Shown piece after piece: positions 36,176-44,150 of a stretch of DNA of 64,000 bases. Within the stretch, counting starts at the first letter, position 1. Every line of letters starts with the position of its first letter. Origin of the DNA: Deltaproteobacteria bacterium HGW-Deltaproteobacteria-12 (lineage in GTDB: Bacteria; Desulfobacterota; Syntrophia; Syntrophales; Smithellaceae); the NCBI GenBank assembly GCA_002840565.1, contig PHBK01000018.1, forward strand, positions 1 through 64,000. The letters are read 5' to 3'. The translations under genes and the position numbers were made by a program. The notes under the pieces were generated by a model that saw only the letters and a program-made list of their open reading frames with translations, searched no databases and was not told the origin of the DNA.

Positions 36176-36358
36176 CTATTGTTTCGGCGGAATCATCTTG
36201 GCAAGCAGTACCATCAGCTCGAATAATATGAATCCAAACAATGCTTGACCAGTGCCTATTATGAGAACGGCTGACCCTATCTGAAACCACCCCTCAACCG
36301 GAGCCGCAATTACTTTTATTCCAAAAACCAAACCAGCAACACATATAATCACTATCAT
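36176..36358 (-). CDS. Tiny two-segment membrane protein
   Basis: A 60-residue protein made almost entirely of two hydrophobic helices (residues about 1-20 and 25-50) with a charged tail. It lies directly upstream of the carboxyltransferase gene, 24 bases from its start, so it heads the carboxylase operon. Small membrane subunits occur in sodium-pumping decarboxylases, but no OadG motif is visible and there is no beta subunit. The function is unknown. The start at 36358 follows GGAAGAAAA; a GTG at 36382 is an alternative. Confidence 0.5.
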   Translation of the reverse strand: MIVIICVAGLVFGIKVIAAPVEGWFQIGSAVLIIGTGQALFGFILFELMVLLAKMIPPKQ

Positions 36359-36573
36359 TTTTTCTTCCGTATTCCCGAACACCAGCTAGCATCCCCCGGA
36401 TATCACCACCTTTCTCGTCATCTTTGTTCTGTTAAGTGACTGTCTCAATAAGCAATTAAATAACTTCTGCTGTCTTCACTTTTGCCACTTTCTTCCCGTG
36501 ATCATGGAAAAAATATCACTCTAAAATAAACCGTTGTTCAAACCTCACGCGAGGGAAATGTTCTTATATCTGG

Positions 36574-37539
36574 TTATCCGCACGTTTTGTTGCTCGGTGC
36601 GACAAAAGCGGCATAATCGCTAAAGGCTGTCCGGGTAGTGTACTGATAGCGAAACCCCAGATCTTTTTTCAACTTGCTGTTTTCTGCCCACCATGGATAG
36701 CGCAGCATGTTCATTGTGGGGCTGGGAAATTCACTGATGGCGGTCAATCTCAGGCCCCAGGAAATTTTGTTGAGAAAGTACATGATGGCAAAGGGCAGGG
36801 GAATCTTTATATTCCCGAGAAGTCTGACCATCTCGTCGAATGTTATCAGGCCATCACCGGCAACATTGTAAACGCCTCCTTTTCTTTTCTGCAGGAGAAG
36901 AATCATGGCCCGGACAAGATCGTCCTCATGGACATACTGCAGGGGCTGCGTCTTCACGGGAAGAAACACAAACCGTTTCCGGAGATATCTCGCCAGCGGA
37001 TTATCAAATGCCGGGCCGACAACGAAACAGGCCCGCAGAATGGTCAGCACTGTATCCGGATAACTCCCAGAAAGATCAAGTTCGCCAAAGATCTTCTCGA
37101 TTTCCTTTTTTGTTTTGCTGTAGACCAGATCATCATTCCCTCTAAGCGGGCTGTCTTCCTTCAGGGGACAAAGATTGTCCGGATGAAAACCGTATGCGGT
37201 TGTTGAACTTGTGTAGAGAAACTGTTGAACGCCTGCCTTCAGGGATGAAAACAGAACGTTTCTGGTTCCGTTGATGTTGATATCCTCCATGAGCTTAGTG
37301 TCATGAATCGGGGGCAAAACAAAGGCCGTATGGACAACCGTGTCGATCTTGTGCTGCCGGAGCAGATCAGAAAGCGGCTCCCGGACATCGCGCTTGAAGA
37401 AATGAAAATTCTGCACACTTCCCGCCGGTGGACGGATATCGATGCCGATGATGGATCGAACATTCGGACAAGCGCTCAAGGTGCCTATAAGCTTTTGAGC
37501 GATATATCCTGATGCCCCGGTGACAAGAACAGATTCCAT
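36574..37539 (-). CDS. NAD-dependent epimerase/dehydratase
   Basis: A 321-residue extended SDR. It starts with the Rossmann loop LVTGASGYIAQKL and has YSKTKKEIEKI carrying the Tyr-x3-Lys pair. Length and pattern fit the NAD-dependent epimerase/dehydratase family that acts on nucleotide sugars or sterol-like substrates. No sugar genes are nearby. It is followed in the same direction from 38.4 kb by a classical SDR, so the pair may modify a lipid or secondary compound. GAGGAGAAAAGAGGG precedes the start. Confidence 0.82.
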   Translation of the reverse strand: MESVLVTGASGYIAQKLIGTLSACPNVRSIIGIDIRPPAGSVQNFHFFKRDVREPLSDLLRQHKIDTVVHTAFVLPPIHDTKLMEDININGTRNVLFSSLKAGVQQFLYTSSTTAYGFHPDNLCPLKEDSPLRGNDDLVYSKTKKEIEKIFGELDLSGSYPDTVLTILRACFVVGPAFDNPLARYLRKRFVFLPVKTQPLQYVHEDDLVRAMILLLQKRKGGVYNVAGDGLITFDEMVRLLGNIKIPLPFAIMYFLNKISWGLRLTAISEFPSPTMNMLRYPWWAENSKLKKDLGFRYQYTTRTAFSDYAAFVAPSNKTCG

Positions 37540-37597
37540 ATCCCTCTTTTCTCCTCATGCCTCTTTCTGCTTTTGTACTCGTGACAATATAATCCGT

Positions 37598-38410
37598 CTA
37601 TTTATTCCCTTGTCCATCTAGAACCCAGGAAGATATCTGATCCGTTAAACGACGGGGAACAAAACGCAGCAAAACTGCATGAATTAACCAGTTGCGCAGC
37701 CCCGGGATATAAACGGACTTCCCCTTCAGGAAGGCACGGAGTCCTTTGCGCGCAATATCTTCGGGAGAGCTCAGTCCACAGATAAGATACCAGCGCAGAT
37801 GCGCCGGGAAATCCTCGCCCTTCAGCAGAGGTGTGTCGGTATAGGAAGGGTTCAGTGTGCAGACGGAAACGCCCGTTCCCTTGAGCTCCTGATTCGCTGC
37901 TTCGCTGAAGTTTTGAATGAATGCCTTGGTTGCACCATAGACAGCATGGTGGACCGACGGCTGAAATGCGGAAACGGAGGACACGTTCAGTATCCGACCT
38001 TCCCCTCTTTTGACCATGTCGCCGGCAAAAAGATGGGTCAGGCGGAAATAGGCAATAATGTTTACTTTGATAAGCATTTCCTGTCTGGCCAACGTAAGAC
38101 GGTGGAAGTCTCCATAAGCCATCAAACCGGCATTGTTTACGAGGACGTGGATGAACTCCCCGGTACTGGCGATTTGCTCATGGATTGTCTCCGGGCCTCT
38201 TGCGGCGGCGAGATCGACGGGATAGGTATAAACCCGGACGCCGTAGCGGCGTTTCAGATCTTCCGCCCAAGCCGACAGCGCAGGGGATTCCGCAGGGTGG
38301 CATCCCAGGAACAGATGTGCCCCTTCCTTAGCAAAGACCTCGGAAAGGGCTTTGCCGATGCCGGACGACGCCCCCGTAATCAGGACATTCTTGTCCGTAA
38401 CAGAGATCAT
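37598..38410 (-). CDS. Short-chain dehydrogenase
   Basis: A 270-residue classical SDR with NVLITGASSGIGKAL, NNAG (residues about 93-96), the serine in NVSSVSAF and YGATKAFIQ. The C-terminus resembles the DltE/YqjQ-type subfamily acting on lipid or ketone substrates (SVYIPGLRNWLIH). AGGAGGAAG precedes the ATG. It lies 58 bases from the start of the epimerase gene and probably shares its transcript. Substrate unknown. Confidence 0.85.
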   Translation of the reverse strand: MISVTDKNVLITGASSGIGKALSEVFAKEGAHLFLGCHPAESPALSAWAEDLKRRYGVRVYTYPVDLAAARGPETIHEQIASTGEFIHVLVNNAGLMAYGDFHRLTLARQEMLIKVNIIAYFRLTHLFAGDMVKRGEGRILNVSSVSAFQPSVHHAVYGATKAFIQNFSEAANQELKGTGVSVCTLNPSYTDTPLLKGEDFPAHLRWYLICGLSSPEDIARKGLRAFLKGKSVYIPGLRNWLIHAVLLRFVPRRLTDQISSWVLDGQGNK

Positions 38411-38424
38411 TCTTCCTCCTGTTT

Positions 38425-38571
38425 TCAGCCGATCAATCGAATACGTTCATATGCCCTGGCGACAGACTTACCGGTCAAAGTCGCCCGAAAACCAGTGCAT
38501 ATTGTCGTTGCTATTTCGTCGTGGGGCCAGACCAGACCGATCTGTTTCTTGATCCGGGAATTGATATTCAC
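38425..38571 (-). other. Possible short gene or remnant before the SDR
   Basis: A 48-codon frame with a possible GTG start and about ten more open codons upstream. It reads like the C-terminal end of a basic soluble protein, without an identifiable family. No good ribosome binding site. The rest of 38411-38700 is empty. Confidence 0.25.
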
Positions 38572-38700
38572 GGGTTCCGCCCCGAAACCGACGTAACAGC
38601 GTTCTCAGTACGTCGTACTTTTTTGTGTATTTTCAAATACAGCCGCGCCACTCCCTCCTTCTTTTGAATTTGGTTCAATGGTAGCGCAGATTACCCTTAA

Positions 38701-39321
38701 TTAAATAATTTCATCACCTCCCATACCCTTTATTAAGCCGGTAATGGTTTTACGATAGTATTCAATAGCCCACTTCGTGGAATGTCCTTCTTTATCGAGA
38801 TACCACCGCGTGGCAAATCCATGATAGATAGCGGAAATGCATCGTGCTGTGTCCTCGGCGTCGATTTTCGGAAAAATCCCTTTTTCTATGCCTTCGCTTA
38901 CCGCAACCCGGAGCATGTCGACCCACCGGTCCACCCACTCGTGAAAAATCCTCCGGTAAGTTGCGTTCCGCACAGCCAGGGCATGACAATCGAACAGGAG
39001 TGGATATCCAATGTTCACATCTGGATCCTCCCAATTAAAAAGCCAATCGAAGGAAAGAAGTTTGTCCAGGGGATCGGAAAAGCTATTGATCCTCTCCTGG
39101 CTGCGCACAAAGATCCTGTCGAAATACTCCTGAAAAGCCGCCTCGAAAAGCTCATCCTTAGAGGAGAAATAGTGATTCAATCCTCCTTTGGAAAAACCGG
39201 CGCCTTTAGCGATGTCGTCCATAGTGACGTTGAAACTCCCTTTTTCGGAGATCGTCCGCAAAGCACAATCAATAATTAACGACCTTTTCACGGATTCCCG
39301 CTCTGTAATATTTCCCATCAT
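38701..39321 (-). CDS. TetR-family regulator
   Basis: A 206-residue regulator with an N-terminal helix-turn-helix (FNVTMDDIAKGAGFSKGGLN, then HYFSSKDELFEAA) and a helical ligand domain. The start codon lies 30 bases from a perfect palindrome (39352-39365), which is the likely operator for autoregulation. The downstream neighbours are the SDR and epimerase genes, which it may control. The family usually binds small hydrophobic effectors such as acyl-CoA, but nothing in the sequence names the ligand. Confidence 0.88.
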   Translation of the reverse strand: MMGNITERESVKRSLIIDCALRTISEKGSFNVTMDDIAKGAGFSKGGLNHYFSSKDELFEAAFQEYFDRIFVRSQERINSFSDPLDKLLSFDWLFNWEDPDVNIGYPLLFDCHALAVRNATYRRIFHEWVDRWVDMLRVAVSEGIEKGIFPKIDAEDTARCISAIYHGFATRWYLDKEGHSTKWAIEYYRKTITGLIKGMGGDEII

Positions 39322-39351
39322 CTGCCTTTACTCTATTATTTATTTAAATAA

Positions 39352-39365
39352 ACCGACTGGTCGGT
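39352..39365. promoter_or_regulatory. Palindromic TetR operator
   Basis: ACCGAC-TG-GTCGGT is a perfect inverted repeat immediately upstream of the TetR gene at 38701-39321. ACCGAC/GTCGGT half-sites are typical of TetR regulators of fatty-acid metabolism. Confidence 0.65.
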
Positions 39366-39460
39366 CTTTTAATACCGGCGGTTGTTTTTCCTGTCAAGAA
39401 AAATTATTGTTCTTCCCGAGAAATGGTCGTCTGGGCGACCGAAAGAAGGAGTTTCCTTAA

Positions 39461-39583
39461 GGAGCAGGGGGGACGCCCTTAAGAAATTAAGTATCTCCAA
39501 CAATCAGCTATCTAGCCATTACCAAGAAAAGATTTTGAAATAACTAAGATAAAAACTTAAATACTTAAGGGCATCCCCATTGG
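39461..39583. repeat. Palindrome-ended repeat (MITE/REP-like), copy 2
   Basis: The second copy of the repeat at 31941-32067. The left end reads GGGGACGCCCTTAAG; the right end read backwards is GGGGATGCCCTTAAG. It differs from copy 1 by a 4-base gap and scattered substitutions. Its right border cuts the radical SAM remnant. Confidence 0.7.
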
Positions 39584-39760
39584 ATTTCAAAAGGACAGGG
39601 CCAGACGTCACCGTTGGCTTTGATGTAAATAAAGCCGCGGCCCGCGGCGCAGCTGTGGAATAACTTGCCGGCTTTTTTCGTTGCGGCAATTGCCCGCAGG
39701 GCCTGATCAAAGGTGCCGGGCTTGTTGCGAATGAAGACATGGGTGGCTCTGTCGGCAAAA
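39584..39760 (-). pseudogene. Radical SAM/SPASM protein, C-terminal fragment
   Basis: About 58 codons in one frame, with the SPASM-type cysteine pattern CAAGRGFIYIKANGDVWPCPF. This is the auxiliary iron-sulfur part near the C-terminus of radical SAM proteins such as those of heme d1 or peptide-modification systems. The N-terminal CxxxCxxC half is absent, and the C-terminus runs into the repeat at 39461-39583, so both ends are lost. It lies directly after the prenyltransferase stop. Confidence 0.65.
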
Positions 39761-39761
39761 T

Positions 39762-40682
39762 CTAAATATAAGCCAGAATAAAGGCGAGGGATGTTCCCAG
39801 GTTGACCGCAATATTCAGGCCGCATAAAATTTCCAGCATTTTTCTGTTTTCATATTTTCCGCGCAGCATCATAAACGCTATAAATAAAGACATAATTAAA
39901 AAAGGCAGGTAAAAAAAGATAACTCTGCCGGGAATGCCCCACCAGGGTGCAAGAAGCATGGTCAGACAGGCCAGCATGGACAAGGTTACGTAGATAAACA
40001 CTCCTCTTTCCTTGCCGGCGCGGTTGAGCAAATTTCTTTTGCCGGTTGCTTTGTCCGCTTCGTAATCGGGATATTCGTTTAAGAAAATGACATTGAATAT
40101 AGTTAAACCGATAGGTACGGCCATCCAATGAATAACGGGGATGATGCCGGCTGTCTGTATATAATACGCAGAAGCAACGGGCAGCCAGCCATAGCAAAAG
40201 CCGATAAATATTTCACCCAAACCTCTTTCCACAAGACGGATCGGCCGGGTGGAATAAAAAAATCCGGGGAAAGCTCCCAGGCAGCCCAAAAGGAATGTAT
40301 AGGGGCCGGTTTGAAAATGAAACTGCAGCAGCAGTCCGATGATACCGGACGCCAGAAGCGAAAGAATACTTGTCCAGAAGGGTACCGATCGCGGCAACCT
40401 GCCTGCCTGCATTACGCCGGAGCCGCCGGCAAAATTGCTTTTGTAGAAACGCTGCGATATTTCGTCTTCCCGATAATCAAAATATTCTCCGGCATGGTAG
40501 GCGGAAAGCATGATCAGAATGACCGCGGAAACACCCAGGAAAAAAACCGGGAGGCTGATGGCAGCATTGAATTTGTAAGCCAGGAAGGTTCCCAGGATAA
40601 AAGGCAGTATTCCTACGGTATGAAAGGCCGGACGGGAAAGAGTGAACCAGGCCAGAAGTATTTCTTTGAGAGAATATTGCAT
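39762..40682 (-). CDS. UbiA/MenA-type prenyltransferase
   Basis: A 306-residue integral membrane protein with about nine hydrophobic segments and two aspartate-rich motifs: EYFDYREDE (residues about 70-78) and NEYPDYEADKATGKRN (about 194-209). These bind the Mg-diphosphate of the prenyl donor. MenA makes demethylmenaquinone; other members add prenyl groups to different rings. Being in a menaquinone-dependent anaerobe supports a quinone role, but no men genes are adjacent. The start at 40682 follows GAAAGGG. Confidence 0.82.
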   Translation of the reverse strand: MQYSLKEILLAWFTLSRPAFHTVGILPFILGTFLAYKFNAAISLPVFFLGVSAVILIMLSAYHAGEYFDYREDEISQRFYKSNFAGGSGVMQAGRLPRSVPFWTSILSLLASGIIGLLLQFHFQTGPYTFLLGCLGAFPGFFYSTRPIRLVERGLGEIFIGFCYGWLPVASAYYIQTAGIIPVIHWMAVPIGLTIFNVIFLNEYPDYEADKATGKRNLLNRAGKERGVFIYVTLSMLACLTMLLAPWWGIPGRVIFFYLPFLIMSLFIAFMMLRGKYENRKMLEILCGLNIAVNLGTSLAFILAYI

Positions 40683-40751
40683 AAAATACCCTTTCGCGAA
40701 CCGACTGATAACATAAAGGTTATAAGCTGTCAAAGCAACAGAAGGGAAGTA

Positions 40752-41387
40752 CTAGCGGGAATTTTCCGGAATACGCAGTCCGTCCAGAAATCTATCCAGG
40801 GCCTCCATGTAAAGGGATTCATGTTCGTTCTGCGACAGGATGGTCTTTTCCAGTTTCTTCAACTGGATCATTCCATGGAAAGTGCCCCAGAGGATGATGG
40901 CCTGCCTTCTCGGATCAACCTTTTTAAAATATCCCCGGTCAATTCCTTCCTGGAGAACGGCGGTCAGGATGAAAATACTGGCATTGCCGTGGGAATCGAT
41001 CCTGTCTTTCAAATCCGGGGGGAAGATAGTTACGGGCGATGTCAGAAAATAATTGATGATGTCGAAATAATTTTTATGCTCTTCGCTGAACCTCAGGTAA
41101 GCCCGGGCGATAGACCGGATCTTATCCTCCGGAGTTAATTCCCCGTCGCCGGCCCGGCAGATTGTCTGGTGGAGCAGTTCCAGTCCTTCGACCTGAAGTT
41201 CGGCAAACAGTTCTTCCTTGTTTTTGTAGTAAAAGTAAATGGAGCCGACGCTCATTTCCGAGAGTTTCGCTATCTGGTTAATGGATGTAGCATCCAATCC
41301 CTTCTCCAGGAGAAGAGCCCGGGCCGTATCGAGGATGCAGGTTTTGCGCTGCTCTCTTTCTCTTTCCCGTCTTTCCTTGACACCCAT
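40752..41387 (-). CDS. TetR-family regulator
   Basis: A 211-residue regulator with a charged start (KERREREREQRK), helix-turn-helix DATSINQIAKLSEMSVGSIY then FYYKNKEELFAEL, and a C-terminal domain of the type found in TetR proteins of lipid metabolism (EEHKNYFDIINYF). It precedes the prenyltransferase by 69 bases on the same strand. The start at 41387 is chosen over a GTG at 41408 because AAGGATGGA lies in front. Target unknown. Confidence 0.87.
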   Translation of the reverse strand: MGVKERREREREQRKTCILDTARALLLEKGLDATSINQIAKLSEMSVGSIYFYYKNKEELFAELQVEGLELLHQTICRAGDGELTPEDKIRSIARAYLRFSEEHKNYFDIINYFLTSPVTIFPPDLKDRIDSHGNASIFILTAVLQEGIDRGYFKKVDPRRQAIILWGTFHGMIQLKKLEKTILSQNEHESLYMEALDRFLDGLRIPENSR

Positions 41388-41435
41388 AATTATTATTCCA
41401 TCCTTCACATATTTGTTCTTCCTGGCGCCGTGCTT

Positions 41436-41672
41436 TTATTCTGAAAGCAACCTGGCATCAAACCACGGCTTTTGCCGCTTCAGGGGGCACAGGGCGGCCT
41501 TACAGTAACGGACAGGATCTTCGGGCGGAATTTTAACAGTCCCGAATTCCGCCTCCCGGTTTTTCTTCAGCCAGGCCTCTGCTTCGGCGCGGGTAGCCGC
41601 GTATCCGGCGGAATAGGTGGTTTTGCCGCGGCAGTGGACAAAACCATAAAGCAGTTCGAATCGCTCGGACAT
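41436..41672 (-). CDS. Small protein of unknown function
   Basis: A 78-residue cytoplasmic protein that I do not recognise. It has a possible substrate-like alanine/glutamate helix (TRAEAEAWLKKNREAEF) and three cysteines, two of them in RYCKAALCPLKR. The start lies 14 bases after the zinc dehydrogenase stop, with GGAAGAGGCGG as ribosome binding site, so translation is probably coupled to that gene. Confidence 0.6.
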   Translation of the reverse strand: MSERFELLYGFVHCRGKTTYSAGYAATRAEAEAWLKKNREAEFGTVKIPPEDPVRYCKAALCPLKRQKPWFDARLLSE

Positions 41673-41686
41673 TTTCCGCCTCTTCC

Positions 41687-42709
41687 TTAAAATTCCTCGC
41701 CGATCCGCAGCAGTACTTTCACGGCCAGCCCGGTTTCTATTCTCTCCTTATAGACAGCAGGCAGGCGCTCCAGCCGTTCATAATCGGAAATGAGCAGACG
41801 GGCGTCCAGAATGCCCGCTTGCATCCATTTCAGGCACTGGATGTTTTCCTGATGGGTATTGGAGATGGAAGCCGTCAGACGGATTTCCTTGAAATTGATA
41901 AGATACGGTTCGGCGATCTCCAGCGGGCGGAAGATAACGCTGACAATGCAAATCTGCCCGCCGTCGGCCGCGAGAGTGACGGCGCGGTTGACATTGGATG
42001 TTACTCCCGAACATTCGAACGTCTTGACAAAACCACCCGGCACCAACGCCATGACACGCGCATTGAGCTCCTTTTCGTCGGGGTCAAAGACATGGTCGGC
42101 CCCATAAAGAAGGGCGATATCCCTTTTTGCCTTTACCGGTTCGAAGAGAACAACAGGACTGTAGCCGAGAATTTTTAGGATGGCAACGGCGGCCAGACCG
42201 ATGGGTCCGCCCCCCATCACCAGTGCGGAACCGGTCTTATCTCCCGTGCAGTTGATGCCGTGCAGGGCTGCGGCAAACGTTTCCGCCAGAGCGGCATTAT
42301 GGGAATCCACACCATCAGGGATGGGAATCAGCATCTGCGGATAAGCTTTAACATACTCCGCAAAGCCGCCGGGTAAATCGCCGACCCCGTTGGATCGGTG
42401 GTGGACGCGGCAGAGCTCCTGTTTGCCCGCGAGACAACTCGGGCAATTGCCGCAATAGGTGTGGCGCAGACAGACGCGAGTTCCTGGGGATGGTCCGCCG
42501 GCCAGGGCGCCTTTTTCGACAACTGTGCCGCTGATTTCGTGACCCAGAATATAACCGTCCTGGACCAGACCGCCGGCTACCAGGGAATGATCTGATCCGC
42601 AGAAACCGGTATTGGCTATCCGGACCAGCACCTCATCTTCGCCTAACTTATAATCAGGGACATCTTCATAAACCAGACCCACTCCCTGACGAAATACAAC
42701 TGCTTTCAT
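41687..42709 (-). CDS. Zinc-dependent alcohol dehydrogenase
   Basis: A 340-residue medium-chain dehydrogenase of the threonine/sorbitol dehydrogenase type. The catalytic zinc ligands are the cysteine in GFCGSDH and the pair in GHEISG. The structural zinc loop is complete (CGNCPSCLAGKQELC), and the NAD loop is GGGPIGLAA. It oxidises an alcohol or reduces an aldehyde/ketone. It follows the MFS carrier and ThDP lyase, so it may reduce or oxidise a hydroxy-ketone made there. AAGGAGCAGCCG precedes the start. Confidence 0.87.
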   Translation of the reverse strand: MKAVVFRQGVGLVYEDVPDYKLGEDEVLVRIANTGFCGSDHSLVAGGLVQDGYILGHEISGTVVEKGALAGGPSPGTRVCLRHTYCGNCPSCLAGKQELCRVHHRSNGVGDLPGGFAEYVKAYPQMLIPIPDGVDSHNAALAETFAAALHGINCTGDKTGSALVMGGGPIGLAAVAILKILGYSPVVLFEPVKAKRDIALLYGADHVFDPDEKELNARVMALVPGGFVKTFECSGVTSNVNRAVTLAADGGQICIVSVIFRPLEIAEPYLINFKEIRLTASISNTHQENIQCLKWMQAGILDARLLISDYERLERLPAVYKERIETGLAVKVLLRIGEEF

Positions 42710-42723
42710 CGGCTGCTCCTTAT

Positions 42724-42816
42724 TAATCCTCGCATTCCATTTTGACCCTTTTGCCTTGATCCTTGATCCTTGATCCTTGGACCTTGATCCTTCTGTGTTC
42801 TAATCCTCGCATTCCA
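42724..42816. repeat. Heptamer tandem repeat framed by a 16-bp direct repeat
   Basis: Five copies of CCTTGAT (one as CCTTGGA) run from 42754 to 42788, followed by a partial copy. On both sides stands the same 16-mer, TAATCCTCGCATTCCA (42724-42739 and 42801-42816). The right copy is the end of the MFS coding sequence including its stop codon. The layout suggests that the array arrived by an event that duplicated the last codons of the MFS gene. Confidence 0.7.
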
Positions 42817-44083
42817 GGGTTACTTTTTCCACTTTTTTCAAATCTTTTTCGTAAAACAGGGAACCGGCAAAAAACAGCAGAGCCGACGCCAAGAGGAAAG
42901 CGGGCAGAATCGTCATCGCCACCTTGATGCCATAGGCATCGGAAAAGACCCCGATCACGAGCGGACCCAGGGACGCCCCCAGGATATTCTGAACGATGAC
43001 ACAAACGGAGTAGGAGATTGCCCGCAGTCCCGCATGGACGGTTTCCTGAGTGGCGGTGATGGCCGACGCGACAAACCCTACACCCAATATCCCATTGAGA
43101 AGAAGCGCCACATATTGTGCCTTTCCCTCCAGGAAAGAAAAAGCGACAAACACAACGACAGCACTCAGGGCTACCGTAATTGCGGGAAACAGCAGCCGTG
43201 AACTGGGCCGCTTCTTAAACCATGCATCCGCCAGCCATCCCCCAAGGGGGAGGCCGATGATGGCCAGCATCAGAATACCGCTGGTTTTCATCCCCGCCTG
43301 ACCCAAAGGAAGTCCTTCCAGGCGGTGATAATAGGTGGGAAGCCAGGTGGTGATAGCGTTGTTGGAAAAGACGCACCCGACAAATCCGAAATAGGTCAGA
43401 ATCAGGGAGGGTGTCTTCATAAACGAGCGGAAGATATCCATCTTGCTCATCTTGACCTTGCAGGATTCCACGGTTTGGACAAGCTCCACTGTTTTATAAT
43501 CTTTAACGAAGAAAAAGAGGATAGCTATCAGTGCGCCCGGAACAGCTACCAGACCGAAGGCGTGCCGCCAGCCCCAATGCTGGGCCACGAAGCCGCCGAC
43601 ACCTATGCCGACGGCGATGCCCAGGGGAATAGACATATTCCAGAGACCCATCATGCGGGAACGTTTTTCCGGGGGAAACAAACCGGAGAGCATGGCCGTT
43701 CCGGCGGGGGCATACCCGGCCTCGCCAATGCCGATGCCGGCGCGGGCCATCAGCAACTGGGGGAAGGTTTTGGTGAAGGCGCAAGCCAGCGTGGCCATGC
43801 TCCAGACCAGGGCCATAATAGCGATGGTCTTTTTCCGGCTCCAGCGATCAACCAGGATCGAAACGGGAAGCACAAAAGCAACGATGGACCAGTAAACCAC
43901 CGATACGAGCAGGCCTGATTGGGTGTCCGTGAGTCCATATTCCGCTTTAATGTAAGGCATCAGAGACGTAACGATCATCCGGTCAACATAATCGAAGAAG
44001 TACAGGAGAAACAGCAGAGCAAAAATATAATAGGAATTACGCTTGGACAACTTGTATTCCTTGGGTGCTGATGTTTCAGACAT
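42800..44083 (-). CDS. MFS transporter
   Basis: A 427-residue carrier with twelve membrane segments. Its first loop has VDRWSRKKTIA, the major-facilitator loop 2-3 motif, and GIGEAGYAPAGTAMLSGLFP is typical of the anion:cation symporter/hexuronate branch (ACS-like). It likely takes up an organic acid, plausibly the substrate of the ThDP lyase encoded just upstream. The start follows AAGGAGGATATCCT. A long hairpin lies 27 bases before the start. Confidence 0.85.
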   Translation of the reverse strand: MSETSAPKEYKLSKRNSYYIFALLFLLYFFDYVDRMIVTSLMPYIKAEYGLTDTQSGLLVSVVYWSIVAFVLPVSILVDRWSRKKTIAIMALVWSMATLACAFTKTFPQLLMARAGIGIGEAGYAPAGTAMLSGLFPPEKRSRMMGLWNMSIPLGIAVGIGVGGFVAQHWGWRHAFGLVAVPGALIAILFFFVKDYKTVELVQTVESCKVKMSKMDIFRSFMKTPSLILTYFGFVGCVFSNNAITTWLPTYYHRLEGLPLGQAGMKTSGILMLAIIGLPLGGWLADAWFKKRPSSRLLFPAITVALSAVVVFVAFSFLEGKAQYVALLLNGILGVGFVASAITATQETVHAGLRAISYSVCVIVQNILGASLGPLVIGVFSDAYGIKVAMTILPAFLLASALLFFAGSLFYEKDLKKVEKVTLECED

Positions 44084-44110
44084 AGGATATCCTCCTTATT
44101 CTTTCAGCTT

Positions 44111-44144
44111 AACAGGGCACTCTTTGCAAAACGAGTGCCCTGTT
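44111..44144 (-). terminator. Strong hairpin between ThDP enzyme and MFS genes
   Basis: AACAGGGCACTC (44111-44122) and GAGTGCCCTGTT (44133-44144) form a perfect 12-bp stem with a 10-base loop, 6 bases after the ThDP enzyme stop. It could terminate or protect the upstream messenger. No T-run follows, so partial read-through into the carrier gene is expected. Confidence 0.5.
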
Positions 44145-44150
44145 GGTGGT

